This document shows positions 8,019 to 17,614 of a stretch of DNA of 64,000 bases, piece after piece. This DNA comes from JAITMY01 sp031549685 (GTDB lineage Bacteria; Bacteroidota; Bacteroidia; Bacteroidales; UBA932): assembly GCA_031549685.1 (NCBI GenBank), contig JAVBPG010000016.1, forward strand, positions 3,630 to 67,629. Direction: 5' to 3'. Both the position numbers and the translations under genes were made by a program. The notes under the pieces were generated by a model that saw nothing but the letters and a program-made list of their open reading frames with translations, was not told the origin of the DNA and searched no databases. Position 1 is the first letter of the stretch. Every line of letters begins with the position of its first letter.

Positions 8019-9269
8019 CTACACGTACAGTTTCAGCGCATCGGCCACCACAAAGGTGCTGCCGCCAACGTAAATAAAATCGTTGACGGCGGCATTTTTT
8101 TTAGCCGCCTGCAAGGCCTGCTCCACCGTAAGGAATTCCTCGCCCTGCAAGCCTATAGCTCGGCACTTCTCGGCCAGCACACCGGCCGGCATGGCGCGCG
8201 GAATGGAGGCCTGCGTAAAGTAGTAACTGGCATTTTTGGGTAGCAGCGCTATGGCGCTATCAATGTCCTTATCGGCCACCATGCCGAAAACAATGCGTAA
8301 ATGCTGATGCGAAAGCCGCTCCAGCTGCGCCATGGTTTGCGCCAGGCCGTGCGCGTTGTGCCCCGTATCGAGTACAACTGCAGGGTTACTTTCCACCATC
8401 TGCCAACGCCCACGCAGCCCCGTAATGGCCGCAGCGTGGCGCAGGCCGTCCTCCACATTTTTTTCGGAAAAAGAAACTACATTTCGCTGCCGCAAAACAT
8501 CCAGCGCGGTCAGCACCGTGCAAAGATTTTTTTGCTGGTAGTCTCCATATAGGTCGAGCGCATACTTTTTGTCATTGCGGGTCCCGCAATGACAATTACA
8601 ATCAGCAAAAATAATTTCCGAATTACACTCCGTCGCTTTACTTTCAAAAATATGCGCAACTTCGGATTGATACTCACCCACTATCACAGGCACGTTGGGT
8701 TTAATAATTCCGGCCTTTTCGGCGGCAATTTTTTCGAGCGTGTCGCCCAGCAAGTCCGTGTGGTCGAGGCCAATATTGGTAATGATGCTGAGCACGGGCG
8801 CAATGACGTTGGTGGAGTCCAGGCGACCGCCAAGGCCCACCTCCACCACCGCCACCTCCACCTTTTTTTGTGCAAAAAAATCGAAGGCCATCATCATCGT
8901 CAGCTCAAAGAACGAGGGGCGGATGCGCTCCACCGCCTCGCTGTTTTTCGCCACAAAGTCCACCACCTCCTGCTCCGAAATCATCTCGCCGTTCACCTTT
9001 ATGCGCTCCCTGAAGTCGATCAGGTGGGGCGAGGTGTAAAGCCCCACGCGGTATCCGGCGGTTTGCAGCACGGCGGCCAGCATGTGCGAGGTGGAGCCTT
9101 TGCCGTTGGTTCCCGCCACGTGTATGCTCCTAAAGCTGCGGTGCCGGTGCCCGAAGTGCTCGTCTAAGCGCAGGGTATTGTCCAAGCCCGGCTTGTAGGC
9201 CTTTTTTCCAACATTTTGAAAATCGGGAGATTGCGAGTACAGGTAGGCTACGGTTTCGGGGTAAGTCAT
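8019..9269 (-). CDS. folC: Bifunctional folylpolyglutamate synthase / dihydrofolate synthase
   Basis: 416 residues, the usual length of the family. The Mur-ligase-like ATP site is 'VAGTNGKGSTSHML' at ~50. 'HLIDFRERIKVNGE' and 'SFFELTMMMAFDFFA' are typical FolC segments, and 'VVEVGLGGRLDSTN' with 'ITNIGLDHTDLLGDTLEKIA' give the Mg and substrate sites. It joins glutamate to dihydropteroate or to folate and so retains folates in the cell. The C-terminal domain has 'LDTGHNAHGL'. The gene stands alone; its start is followed upstream by an AT-rich inverted repeat (9278-9381). Identification is firm. Confidence 0.95.
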   Translation of the reverse strand: MTYPETVAYLYSQSPDFQNVGKKAYKPGLDNTLRLDEHFGHRHRSFRSIHVAGTNGKGSTSHMLAAVLQTAGYRVGLYTSPHLIDFRERIKVNGEMISEQEVVDFVAKNSEAVERIRPSFFELTMMMAFDFFAQKKVEVAVVEVGLGGRLDSTNVIAPVLSIITNIGLDHTDLLGDTLEKIAAEKAGIIKPNVPVIVGEYQSEVAHIFESKATECNSEIIFADCNCHCGTRNDKKYALDLYGDYQQKNLCTVLTALDVLRQRNVVSFSEKNVEDGLRHAAAITGLRGRWQMVESNPAVVLDTGHNAHGLAQTMAQLERLSHQHLRIVFGMVADKDIDSAIALLPKNASYYFTQASIPRAMPAGVLAEKCRAIGLQGEEFLTVEQALQAAKKNAAVNDFIYVGGSTFVVADALKLYV

Positions 9270-9277
9270 AGAAGTTA

Positions 9278-9381
9278 GGGATTAGGGGTTAGAAATTAGA
9301 GATTAAAGCCTATGTGGTTAATGCGTAGGGAGTGCCAGCCAGCCGTATTCCCCTAAGCTCCAATCCCTAATTTCTAATCCC
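9278..9381. repeat. Inverted AATTAG/CTAATT-type intergenic repeat
   Basis: GGGATTAG (9278-9285) and AGAAATTAG (9291-9299) reappear inverted as CTAATTTCT (9367-9375) and CTAATCCC (9374-9381). It lies between divergent folC and the PIN-PhoH gene. Similar GGGATTAG/CTAATCCC motifs occur before tag (37890-37920). Confidence 0.5.
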
Positions 9382-9492
9382 TATTTCTAACACAAAGGTG
9401 AAAAAATTTTACCAGTTTTTTAAGCTCGGTGTGAAATAAAATGGCTACTTTTATCTAATTTTCAAACCGGCTAAAATAAATACACGATAGCT

Positions 9493-10833
9493 ATGAAAAA
9501 GAATTCAACAAGCGCAAGCAAGCAACCCAAAACATTTGTGCTCGACACCAACGTGATACTGCACGACTACCGCTGCATATACAACTTTCAGGAAAATAAT
9601 CTTGTCATCCCGATTGTGGTGCTGGAGGAGCTGGACAAGTTCAAAAAGGGCAACGAGCAAATCAACTTCAACGCCCGCGAGTTCGTGCGCATCCTCGACG
9701 ATATTGCCGGCAACCAGGTGTTCAACGGCGGCGTGTCGCTGGGCAAGGATCTGGGCAGGCTGCGCATTGCCACCGGCAAGCCGTTTACGCAGGAAATGAT
9801 GGACTCGTTTGACGAGGTTACGCCCGACCACCGCATACTGGCCGTGGCCTACGATGAAAAAAAGAACAGCCCCGACAGGGCCACCGTGCTCGTAAGCAAG
9901 GACATCAACCTGCGCATGAAGGCCAAATCGCTGGGCATCGACGCGCAGGACTACCTGTCGGACCAAATAAAGGATGTTGACCACATAAAAAAGGATACCG
10001 AGGTGGTAGAGGTCTCGGCAGACCAAATTGCGACGCTGTACGCCGGCAGCGAGGGCATTGACGCCGCGGCGCTGAAGCTGAAGCCGCACGCCAACCAAAA
10101 CTTTTTGCTCAAGAGCAACGAGAGCAACGCGCTGGCCAGCTACGACAAGGCAAGCGACAAGCTGAAGCACGTGGACAAAGTTCGCGCCTACGGCATTGAG
10201 CCGCGCAACGCCGAGCAAACCTTTGCCATGAGCGCGCTGATGAACCCCGACATCAAGCTGGTTTCGCTGACCGGCATTGCCGGCACCGGAAAAACCCTGC
10301 TGGCGCTGGCAGCGGCGCTGGCGCAGGAGAACGACTACGACCAGATTCTGCTCTCGCGCCCCGTTATTCCGCTGCAAAACCAGGACATGGGATTCCTGCC
10401 CGGCGACATTAACGAGAAGCTGCAACCCTACATGCTGCCCCTGTTTGACAACCTGGCCGTAATAAAAAGCAAGCTGAAGCCAACCAGCAAGGAGGCGGTG
10501 CACATTGAGGACCTGCAGCGGCAAAACAAACTGATGATTACGCCACTGGCCTACATTCGCGGGCGCAGCCTGAGCAACACATTCTTTATTGTGGACGAGG
10601 CGCAGAACCTCACGCCGCACGAGGTAAAAACCATTGTAACCCGCGCCGGCGAAAACACCAAAATGATTTTCACGGGCGACATCCAGCAAATCGACTCGCC
10701 CTACTTAGACATGCACTCCAACGGCCTCACGCATCTGAGCGACAGGATGATTGGCGAGGAAATTTTTGCGCACGTAAACCTGGTAAAGGGCGAGCGAAGC
10801 GAGCTGGCCGAGCTGGCGGGGAATTTGTTGTAA
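9493..10833 (+). CDS. PIN-PhoH fusion ATPase (PhoH2 type)
   Basis: 446 residues. Residues ~14-150 are a PIN nuclease domain: 'KTFVLDTNVILHD' with the first acidic residue, 'VVLEELDKFKKG', 'TPDHRILAVA' and 'LVSKDINLRMKA'. Residues ~235-446 are a PhoH P-loop ATPase with Walker A 'GIAGTGKTLLAL' (~259) and Walker B 'FFIVDEAQN' (~363). Proteins of this build have been described as RNA helicase/ribonucleases. It is unrelated in position to a pho regulon. A second PhoH protein without PIN domain lies 5 kb downstream (15642-16595). The start is the first ATG of the frame; a 136-base gap with inverted AAACGC-rich sequence separates it from the next gene. Confidence 0.92.
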   Translation: MKKNSTSASKQPKTFVLDTNVILHDYRCIYNFQENNLVIPIVVLEELDKFKKGNEQINFNAREFVRILDDIAGNQVFNGGVSLGKDLGRLRIATGKPFTQEMMDSFDEVTPDHRILAVAYDEKKNSPDRATVLVSKDINLRMKAKSLGIDAQDYLSDQIKDVDHIKKDTEVVEVSADQIATLYAGSEGIDAAALKLKPHANQNFLLKSNESNALASYDKASDKLKHVDKVRAYGIEPRNAEQTFAMSALMNPDIKLVSLTGIAGTGKTLLALAAALAQENDYDQILLSRPVIPLQNQDMGFLPGDINEKLQPYMLPLFDNLAVIKSKLKPTSKEAVHIEDLQRQNKLMITPLAYIRGRSLSNTFFIVDEAQNLTPHEVKTIVTRAGENTKMIFTGDIQQIDSPYLDMHSNGLTHLSDRMIGEEIFAHVNLVKGERSELAELAGNLL

Positions 10834-10969
10834 GTTGTTTGAAATGGTTTAAAACGCTAACGCGCGTTGTTACGCTGAGCTTGCCGAAGCGTTCTAGTGA
10901 GGGATTTTAACCACCTCAAACGCGCAAAGCGCATCAAACAATTTTAAACGCGAAACATTAAACAATAGT

Positions 10970-12229
10970 ATGCCTAAGAAAATAGTCATCGTCGGAGCGG
11001 GGTTTGCGGGGTTTACGCTGGCGCAAAAGCTGCGTAACACGCCCTACCACGTTACGCTGGTGGACAAAAATAACTACCACCAGTTTCCGCCGCTATTTTA
11101 CCAGGTAGCCATGTCAGGCTTGGAGCCGAGCGCCATCTCGTTTCCGCTGCGCGCCGAGTTCAAAGGTGTCAAAAACTTCAACTTTTGCATGGCCGAGGTT
11201 ACGGGGGTGAATGCTGCGCAAAACAAGATTTTAACAAGCATTGGCGAGCTTGGCTACGAATACCTGGTGCTGGCCGCCGGCGCCGACACCAACTACTTTG
11301 GCCTGCGCAATATTGAAAAGTACGCCTACCCCATGAAGTCGGTAAGCGAATCGCTGGCGCTGCGCAACCAGGTGCTGCAATGCTTTGAGCTGGCCACCAC
11401 GTGCATCGACGAAGCGGAAAAGCAACGGCTGCTCAACTTTGTGGTGGTAGGTGGCGGCGCCACGGGAGTAGAGGTGGCGGGCTCGCTGGGCGAAATGAAA
11501 AAATTTATCGTACACCGCGAATACCCAGAGCTCGACCCCGGCAAGGTGCGCATTATGTTGCTTGAGCGCGCCGACAAGCTGCTGGGAGCCCTCAGCCCGC
11601 AGTCATCGGCCGACGCGATGCGCTCGCTCCGAAAGCTGGGCGTAGAAGCCATGCTGGGAGTGGGCGTGGAGGACTACGACGGCACATCGGTAAAGCTATC
11701 CAACGGCGCGCAGATAGAAAGCCGCACGCTCATTTGGGGCAGCGGCATTGTGGCCAACACCCTCGAGGGAATTCCCATCGAAGCGATAGGCCGCGGCAGG
11801 CGCATTCAGGTCGATGAGTTCAACCGCGTAAAGGGATTCGACAGCATTTTTGCCTTAGGCGACCAGTGCCTTCAGACCGAAAAGAAGTTTACTAACGGGC
11901 ATCCGCAGGTAGCGCAGGTGGCCATACAGCAGGCAAGAAATTTGGCCTACAACTTTCAGCTGATGCTGCATCAAAAGCCGCTGCAGGCTTTCGGCTACAA
12001 GGACAAGGGAAGCATGGCCACCATCGGCCGCCACCTGGCGGTGGTGGACCTGAAGCACCTGCACTACAACGGATTTTTGGCGTGGGCTACCTGGCTCCTT
12101 GTGCACCTTGTGAGCCTTGTCGGGGTCAAAAACAAGTTCATGGTATTCTGGGATTGGATGTGGGAGTACTTTACCTACGACGCCTCGCTACGCATTATCA
12201 TTAAACCAAAAGTGAAGAATAACGGCTAA
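10970..12229 (+). CDS. ndh: Type II NADH dehydrogenase-like FAD oxidoreductase
   Basis: 419 residues with two dinucleotide folds. The FAD site is 'VIVGAGFAGFTLAQKL' at the N terminus, the NAD(P)H site 'VVVGGGATGVEVAG' at ~160, and 'FDSIFALGDQC' near 290 is the second FAD contact. The C-terminal ~60 residues contain a hydrophobic stretch (WATWLLVHLVSLVGVKNK) typical of the membrane-anchoring end of NDH-2. The enzyme passes electrons from NADH to a quinone without pumping ions. The gene starts a same-strand run with aminopeptidase P and a DUF389 protein. Family assignment is strong; the exact electron acceptor is inferred. Confidence 0.88.
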   Translation: MPKKIVIVGAGFAGFTLAQKLRNTPYHVTLVDKNNYHQFPPLFYQVAMSGLEPSAISFPLRAEFKGVKNFNFCMAEVTGVNAAQNKILTSIGELGYEYLVLAAGADTNYFGLRNIEKYAYPMKSVSESLALRNQVLQCFELATTCIDEAEKQRLLNFVVVGGGATGVEVAGSLGEMKKFIVHREYPELDPGKVRIMLLERADKLLGALSPQSSADAMRSLRKLGVEAMLGVGVEDYDGTSVKLSNGAQIESRTLIWGSGIVANTLEGIPIEAIGRGRRIQVDEFNRVKGFDSIFALGDQCLQTEKKFTNGHPQVAQVAIQQARNLAYNFQLMLHQKPLQAFGYKDKGSMATIGRHLAVVDLKHLHYNGFLAWATWLLVHLVSLVGVKNKFMVFWDWMWEYFTYDASLRIIIKPKVKNNG

Positions 12230-12256
12230 AATTTGAAATCTGAAATCTGAAATATT

Positions 12257-14044
12257 ATGAGCAAGAACCTTACCGCACTCCGCCAGTACATGCGCCAGCA
12301 GCGTATAGACGCTGTAGTTGTACCCACCAACGACCCGCACTTTAGCGAGTACGTAGCCGACCACTTTAAGTGCCGGCAGTGGCTAACCGGTTTTACCGGA
12401 AGCGCCGGAACCGCAGTAGTTACGCCCTACTCGGCGGCGCTGTACACCGACTCGCGCTACTTTTTGCAGGCCGAGCAGCAGCTGCAAAACTCAGGGTTTG
12501 AGCTGAAGAAAGAGGGATTGCCCGAAACCGAAAGCATTGCCGAGTACATAAAAAAATCCATAGGCAAGGGCACCGTGGGCGTTGACGGAAGGCTTTACTC
12601 CGTAACCGCATTCAACGCGCTAAAGCAGGAGCTGGAACCGCTTACGCTAAAATGCGTTGATGACCCGTTTGCTGAAATTTGGAGCAACCGCCCGTCGCTG
12701 CCCAACGGAAAAGCATTTCTGCTCGATGTAAAGCAAACCGGGCAAACCATAGTGGGCAAGCTGTGCGCCATACGCGCCACCATGAAGCCTGCCATAACGC
12801 AAGGCATCTACGTGGTTTCGGCCTTAGACGAGGTGGCGTGGCTGCTCAACCTGCGCGGCGGCGATGTGGCCTACACGCCGGTAGCCCTGGCCTACGCCAT
12901 AGTTGACATGGACGATAAGCAAACCCACCTTTTTATCAACACGCAAAAGCTGGATAGCGAAGCAGTCGCTGAGCTCGAAAAACAAAAAATCAGGCTGCAC
13001 GAATACCACGAATTTGAGAGCAAGTTGGAGTACATAGCGCTGGGATGCCAGGCCATAGTGAACCCCAACAAAACCAGCATCAACATACTGAAGATTCTTG
13101 AAAAGCACAGCGATAAAATTTTTACCGAAAGCAACCCGTTTGGGACTATTGCAGCGCTGAAAGCCGTCAAAAACAAGGTTGAAATTGAGGGTACGCGCCG
13201 CGCCATGGTAGCCGACGGCGTAGCGTGGGTGCGCTTTTGGAAGTGGCTGGAGGAGCACGTGGGCAGCGGCAGCATAACCGAAATCAACGCTGCCGAAAAG
13301 CTGCGCATACTGCGCGCACAGCATCCCGAGTTTGTGGAAGACAGCTTTGCTCCCATTGTAGGCTACAAGGCGCATGGCGCCATTGTGCACTACTCGGCCA
13401 CGCACGAGAGCAACATCGCTTTGGGGCGCGAAACCTTTATCCTCATCGACACCGGGGCGCAGTACAGCTGCGGCACCACCGACATTACGCGAACGCTGCA
13501 CCTGGGCACCCCCACCGAGGAGGAAAAAACCGACTACACGCTGGTGCTGAAGGGGCACCTGCAGCTGAGCGCAGCCAAGTTCCCGCAAGGCACGCGCGGC
13601 GCCCAGCTCGACATGCTGGCGCGCCAGCCTCTCATGCAGCGCCACATGACCTACCTGCACGGCACGGGACATGGCGTGGGGCACTTTCTGGGCGTACACG
13701 AGGGGCCGCAAAGCATACGGCTTAACGAAAACCCAACGCTGCTTGAGGCGGGCATGCTGACCTCGTGCGAACCCGGCGTGTACAAAACCGGAAGGTACGG
13801 CATACGCATTGAGAACATAGTGCTGACCGTCCCCGATGGCGAAAGCGAGTTTGGGAAATTCCTGCAGTTCGAGCCGGTTACCCTATGCCCGTTCGACACC
13901 AAGGCCGTTGACAGCAGGCTGCTCAACCCAACCGACATAGAACAAATAAACGAATACCACTCAAAAGTTTACGAGCTGTTAAGCCCGCTTTTGAGCGAGG
14001 AGGAGAAGGAGTTTTTGAAGCAAAAAACCCTGCCGCTCCTGTAA
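12257..14044 (+). CDS. pepP: Xaa-Pro aminopeptidase (aminopeptidase P, M24B)
   Basis: 595 residues, the long three-domain form common in Bacteroidota and eukaryotes. Residues ~1-140 are a creatinase-type N-terminal domain ('VPTNDPHFSEYVADHFKCR', 'TGFTGSAGTAVVT', 'LYTDSRYFLQAEQQL'). The pita-bread catalytic domain (~310-540) shows all five metal ligands: Asp in 'LIDTGAQYSCGTTD' (~397 and ~408), His in 'GTGHGVGHFLGVHEGPQ' (~471), Glu in 'SCEPGVYK' (~505) and Glu in 'GIRIENIVL' (~518). It removes an N-terminal residue that precedes proline, in the cytoplasm. The 27-base gap from the NDH-2 gene suggests co-transcription. Confidence 0.95.
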   Translation: MSKNLTALRQYMRQQRIDAVVVPTNDPHFSEYVADHFKCRQWLTGFTGSAGTAVVTPYSAALYTDSRYFLQAEQQLQNSGFELKKEGLPETESIAEYIKKSIGKGTVGVDGRLYSVTAFNALKQELEPLTLKCVDDPFAEIWSNRPSLPNGKAFLLDVKQTGQTIVGKLCAIRATMKPAITQGIYVVSALDEVAWLLNLRGGDVAYTPVALAYAIVDMDDKQTHLFINTQKLDSEAVAELEKQKIRLHEYHEFESKLEYIALGCQAIVNPNKTSINILKILEKHSDKIFTESNPFGTIAALKAVKNKVEIEGTRRAMVADGVAWVRFWKWLEEHVGSGSITEINAAEKLRILRAQHPEFVEDSFAPIVGYKAHGAIVHYSATHESNIALGRETFILIDTGAQYSCGTTDITRTLHLGTPTEEEKTDYTLVLKGHLQLSAAKFPQGTRGAQLDMLARQPLMQRHMTYLHGTGHGVGHFLGVHEGPQSIRLNENPTLLEAGMLTSCEPGVYKTGRYGIRIENIVLTVPDGESEFGKFLQFEPVTLCPFDTKAVDSRLLNPTDIEQINEYHSKVYELLSPLLSEEEKEFLKQKTLPLL

Positions 14045-14083
14045 ACTTTAGGCATTATAATATCACATTGCATTTTTCAATAA

Positions 14084-15484
14084 ATGGGAACACTTAAGGA
14101 GCTTTTCTCAAGGTGGAATACTCAGCTGAAGGCGTGGGCAGCACCAAAGTTTGCGCAGCTACGCGAGGTTGCCAGCCTGAAGGACGACGTAGATATTCCA
14201 AGCACCATAGACAACATTAAGAAAAACGTGGAGTTCAAGGGCACCAACCTGTGGGTGCTCATCTTTGCCATTGCCATTGCCTCCTTGGGGTTAAATGTCA
14301 ACTCCACGGCCGTAATTATCGGGGCCATGCTCATTTCGCCGCTCATGGGCCCCATCATCGGCATTGGATTTGCGGTAAGCACCAACGATAACCAGCTGAT
14401 GCACCGCGCGCTGAAAAATCTTGGCATAATGGTGTTCATCAGCCTGGTTACCTCCACGCTGTACTTTGTGCTGAGCCCGCTCGGCGATGCGCAGTCGGAG
14501 CTGCTGGCGCGCACCCGCCCCACCATTTACGACGTGCTCATTGCCCTGTTTGGCGGCGCCGCCGGCATGGTGGCCAACGCCAACAAGGATAAGGGAATGA
14601 TAACAGCCGTGTCGGGGGTGGCCATTGCCACCGCGCTCATGCCTCCGCTATGCACCGCAGGCTTCGGCATTGCCTCGCTCAACTTCGATTTCTTTATCGG
14701 CGCCTTCTACCTGTTCTTCATCAACTCGTTTTTCATTGCGCTGGCCACGTTCATTATTGCGCGCTACCTGCGCTTTCCGTGCGTACAATTTTTGGTTCCC
14801 GAGCAGGAGAAAAAAGTAAAAAGGGTTATCTACGCCTTCTCCATTCTGGTCATGGTTCCGAGCATTATTACCGCCGTTTCGGTCGTCAACGAGTCGTCGT
14901 TTAACTCACGCGCCAACTTATATGCAGCCTCCGTAGAGCAAATACTGCCGGCCGACAAAACCAGCATTATTGAAGTTGACAAGCGGTACGACAAGGAGGA
15001 GTCGTGCATAACCCTTACGCTGATTGGGCAGCCGCTCAGCAAGGAGCTGGAGACGGAGTGCCAGGCCTTGCTGCACAAGTTTAAGCTGGAGCAAACAAAA
15101 TTGGTGCTAAAGCTGGCCGGGGGTAATGGTGAAATTGCCTTTTCGGGGGCGGCGCTGAGCGAGCTGCTGCAAGGGAAAGACAAAATGCTGGTTGAAAAGG
15201 ATAAGCGCATTGAGCAGCTGGAGCGCGCGCTGCTCATACACGAAACGCAAAAGATTCCGAGCGAGCAGCTGGCGCGCGAGGCTAAAATTTTGTTTCCCGG
15301 CGTGGCCTCATTCGCCGTAACCAAGCAGGTTTTTGTAAATATCCAAAACCTAAAATCCGATACCATCCCCACGCTCTGCATTTCGTGGCATGGTAAACAC
15401 CACACCGCAAAAGAAAAAGAGCACGTTTCGCTTTGGGTAAAAGAGCGACTTGGGCTTAAGACGTTACAAACAATAAACTATTAA
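14084..15484 (+). CDS. DUF389 (TIGR00341-like) membrane protein
   Basis: 466 residues. After a ~55-residue soluble start, residues ~58-275 hold five to six membrane segments with the family's hallmark 'GLNVNSTAVIIGAMLISPLM' followed by 'GPIIGIGFAV'. 'ITAVSGVAIATALMPPL' is the second conserved segment. The C-terminal ~180 residues are soluble, partly coiled-coil (a segment near 370 rich in Lys and Glu), and not conserved in a way I recognise. Function of the family is unknown. It follows pepP by 39 bases, same strand. Downstream is an inverted repeat rather than a classical terminator. Confidence 0.85.
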   Translation: MGTLKELFSRWNTQLKAWAAPKFAQLREVASLKDDVDIPSTIDNIKKNVEFKGTNLWVLIFAIAIASLGLNVNSTAVIIGAMLISPLMGPIIGIGFAVSTNDNQLMHRALKNLGIMVFISLVTSTLYFVLSPLGDAQSELLARTRPTIYDVLIALFGGAAGMVANANKDKGMITAVSGVAIATALMPPLCTAGFGIASLNFDFFIGAFYLFFINSFFIALATFIIARYLRFPCVQFLVPEQEKKVKRVIYAFSILVMVPSIITAVSVVNESSFNSRANLYAASVEQILPADKTSIIEVDKRYDKEESCITLTLIGQPLSKELETECQALLHKFKLEQTKLVLKLAGGNGEIAFSGAALSELLQGKDKMLVEKDKRIEQLERALLIHETQKIPSEQLAREAKILFPGVASFAVTKQVFVNIQNLKSDTIPTLCISWHGKHHTAKEKEHVSLWVKERLGLKTLQTINY

Positions 15485-15507
15485 AAGTACTCTTATTGCA
15501 GACGCCT

Positions 15508-15613
15508 GTCATTCTGAGCGAAGCGAAGAACCGTTAGCTCGGCGAAGCCAATCTAATGTTTGCACAAGAATATTTTTGAACAGCGAGAGATTCTTCGCTT
15601 CGCTCAGAATGAC
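15508..15613. repeat. 23-bp perfect inverted repeat (GCGAAGCGAAGAA family)
   Basis: The arms at 15508-15530 and 15591-15613 are exact complements around 60 bases. The loop contains 15534-15554, identical in inverse orientation to 5184-5204. It sits 28 bases before the phoH start codon and extends that frame artificially upstream (to 15576). Confidence 0.85.
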
Positions 15614-15641
15614 AAAAACGCTTGAGAGCAACCAATACTTC

Positions 15642-16595
15642 ATGACCGAAAAAATTATCATACTTGAAAACGTTGACCCCGTCAGCTTTTACGGCGTCAA
15701 CAACGTTTACTTTAACGCCATCGTTGCGCGCTTTCCGAAAATGAAAATTGTAGCGCGCGGCGGCGAAATAAAGGTGTGGGGTACAAAAAACGAAATTGAC
15801 GACTTTGAGAACAAGCTCATCGCGCTGGTTACCCACTACCACAAGCGCGGGCGCGTAACCGAAGACGCCATTGCGCAAATTTACGTTCAAAACGCCGCCG
15901 AGGTGCAGGACGAGCCCATTGACAGCGACACGCTGGTGTACGGCAACAACGGCAACATTATCAAGGCACGCACACCCAACCAGCGCAAGCTGGTAGCGCT
16001 GTACGAGGGCAACGACCTGCTCTTTGCCGTGGGCCCTGCCGGAAGCGGAAAAACCTACACGGCCATTGCGCTTGCGGTGCGCGCGCTCAAGAACAAGGAG
16101 GTGCGGAAAATCATTCTAACTCGCCCCGCCATTGAGGCCGGTGAGCGCTTAGGTTTTCTGCCCGGCGATATGAAGGAAAAACTTGACCCATACTTACAGC
16201 CTTTATACGATGCGCTGCACGACATGATTCCCGCCAAAAAGTTGGAGGGCTACATGGAGGAGGGCATCGTGCAGATTGCGCCGCTGGCCTACATGCGCGG
16301 CCGCACGCTCGACCACGCCTTTGTGATTTTGGACGAGGCGCAAAACACCACGCTGCCGCAAATGAAAATGTTTTTGACCCGCATGGGCAAGAGCGCCAAG
16401 TTTATCGTAACCGGCGACACCACGCAAATCGACCTGCCCCGCAAAAGCGACTCGGGGCTTGAACGCAGCATGAAGATGCTCAATAAAGTAAAAGGAATAG
16501 GCATGGTGCAATTCGATAAAAAGGATATTATCCGCCACTCGCTGGTAAGCAAAATTGTAAACGCCTTTGAGAAGGAGGAAAGCCATACGTTATAA
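15642..16595 (+). CDS. phoH: PhoH family P-loop ATPase
   Basis: 317 residues from the chosen ATG at 15642. The frame is open further up, but those codons lie in an intergenic inverted repeat, and 'MTEKIIILENVDPVSFYGVNN' is the natural beginning. Residues ~1-95 form the N-terminal domain of the YbeZ/PhoH class; the ATPase follows with Walker A 'VGPAGSGKTYTAIAL' (~130), 'LTRPAIEAGERLGFLPGD', and Walker B 'FVILDEAQN' (~228). YbeZ-type proteins partner with the YbeY endoribonuclease in rRNA maturation in other bacteria; ybeY is not next to it here. purC follows after 65 bases. Confidence 0.9.
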   Translation: MTEKIIILENVDPVSFYGVNNVYFNAIVARFPKMKIVARGGEIKVWGTKNEIDDFENKLIALVTHYHKRGRVTEDAIAQIYVQNAAEVQDEPIDSDTLVYGNNGNIIKARTPNQRKLVALYEGNDLLFAVGPAGSGKTYTAIALAVRALKNKEVRKIILTRPAIEAGERLGFLPGDMKEKLDPYLQPLYDALHDMIPAKKLEGYMEEGIVQIAPLAYMRGRTLDHAFVILDEAQNTTLPQMKMFLTRMGKSAKFIVTGDTTQIDLPRKSDSGLERSMKMLNKVKGIGMVQFDKKDIIRHSLVSKIVNAFEKEESHTL

Positions 16596-16660
16596 GCCCG
16601 CAATGATAGCTTTAATAGAAAACAACTTTCAAACTTTATAAACTTTACACACTAAATACC

Positions 16661-17614
16661 ATGAACGCATTAACCGCAACCCAGTTTCACTTTCCCAAGC
16701 AAACCGCCTTCTACAAGGGCAAAGTTCGCGATGTGTACACCATTAACAACGAGTACCTGGTAATGGTAGCCACCGACCGCATTTCGGCCTTCGACGTCGT
16801 TTTGCCCAAGGGCATTCCGTACAAGGGGCAAATGCTCAACCAAATCGCCGCCAAGTTTTTGGACGCCACCTCCGACATCTGCCCCAACTGGAAAATTGCC
16901 TCGCCCGACCCCATGGTAACCGTTGGCCACAAGTGTGAACCTTTTGCTGTGGAAATGATTGTGCGCGCCTACCTGTGCGGCAGCGCGTGGCGCGCCTACA
17001 AAAGTGGCGTGCGCGAAATCTGCGGCGTGCAGCTGCCCGAGGGCATGCGCGAAAACCAAAAATTCCCCACGCCCATTATCACGCCAACCACCAAGGCAGA
17101 GATTGGGAAGCACGATGAGGATATTTCGAAAGAAGAAATTTTGGCAAAAGGAATTGTAAGCAAGGAAGACTACGAGCAGCTGGAAAAATATACGCTGGGC
17201 GTGTTCCGGCGCGGCGCCGAAATGGCCGAAAAGCGTGGGCTTATCCTGGTGGACACCAAGTACGAATTCGGAAAAAAAGACGGAAAGATTTACCTCATCG
17301 ACGAAATTCACACGCCCGATTCGTCGCGCTACTTCTACTCCGAGGGCTACCAAGATCGCTTTGACAGAGGCGAACCACAAAAGCAACTTTCAAAAGAATT
17401 TGTACGCGAATGGCTTATGGAAAATGGGTTTCAAGGCAAGGAGGGCCAGCAAGTTCCCGAAATGACCGACGCCATAGTGGACGGTATCAGCAAGCGCTAC
17501 ATTGAGTTGTTTGAAAATATTACGGGCGAAAAGTTTGACGGCGCATCCTACGGCGACAACATCTACGAAAGGATTGAAATGAATATCAACAATCTGCTGA
17601 GCAGGTTGCTGTAA
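16661..17614 (+). CDS. purC: Phosphoribosylaminoimidazole-succinocarboxamide synthase
   Basis: 317 residues, the longer PurC form found in Bacteroidota and yeast-like enzymes. Signatures: 'FYKGKVRDVYTI' near the start, 'VATDRISAFDVVLPKGIPYKG' (~45), 'VEMIVRAYLCGSAWRAYK' (~100), 'ITPTTKAEIGKHDEDIS', 'LILVDTKYEFGKKDG' and 'LIDEIHTPDSSRYFY'. The enzyme joins aspartate to CAIR using ATP, an intermediate step of purine synthesis. It lies downstream of phoH on the same strand and ends in a bidirectional hairpin. Identification is firm. Confidence 0.97.
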   Translation: MNALTATQFHFPKQTAFYKGKVRDVYTINNEYLVMVATDRISAFDVVLPKGIPYKGQMLNQIAAKFLDATSDICPNWKIASPDPMVTVGHKCEPFAVEMIVRAYLCGSAWRAYKSGVREICGVQLPEGMRENQKFPTPIITPTTKAEIGKHDEDISKEEILAKGIVSKEDYEQLEKYTLGVFRRGAEMAEKRGLILVDTKYEFGKKDGKIYLIDEIHTPDSSRYFYSEGYQDRFDRGEPQKQLSKEFVREWLMENGFQGKEGQQVPEMTDAIVDGISKRYIELFENITGEKFDGASYGDNIYERIEMNINNLLSRLL

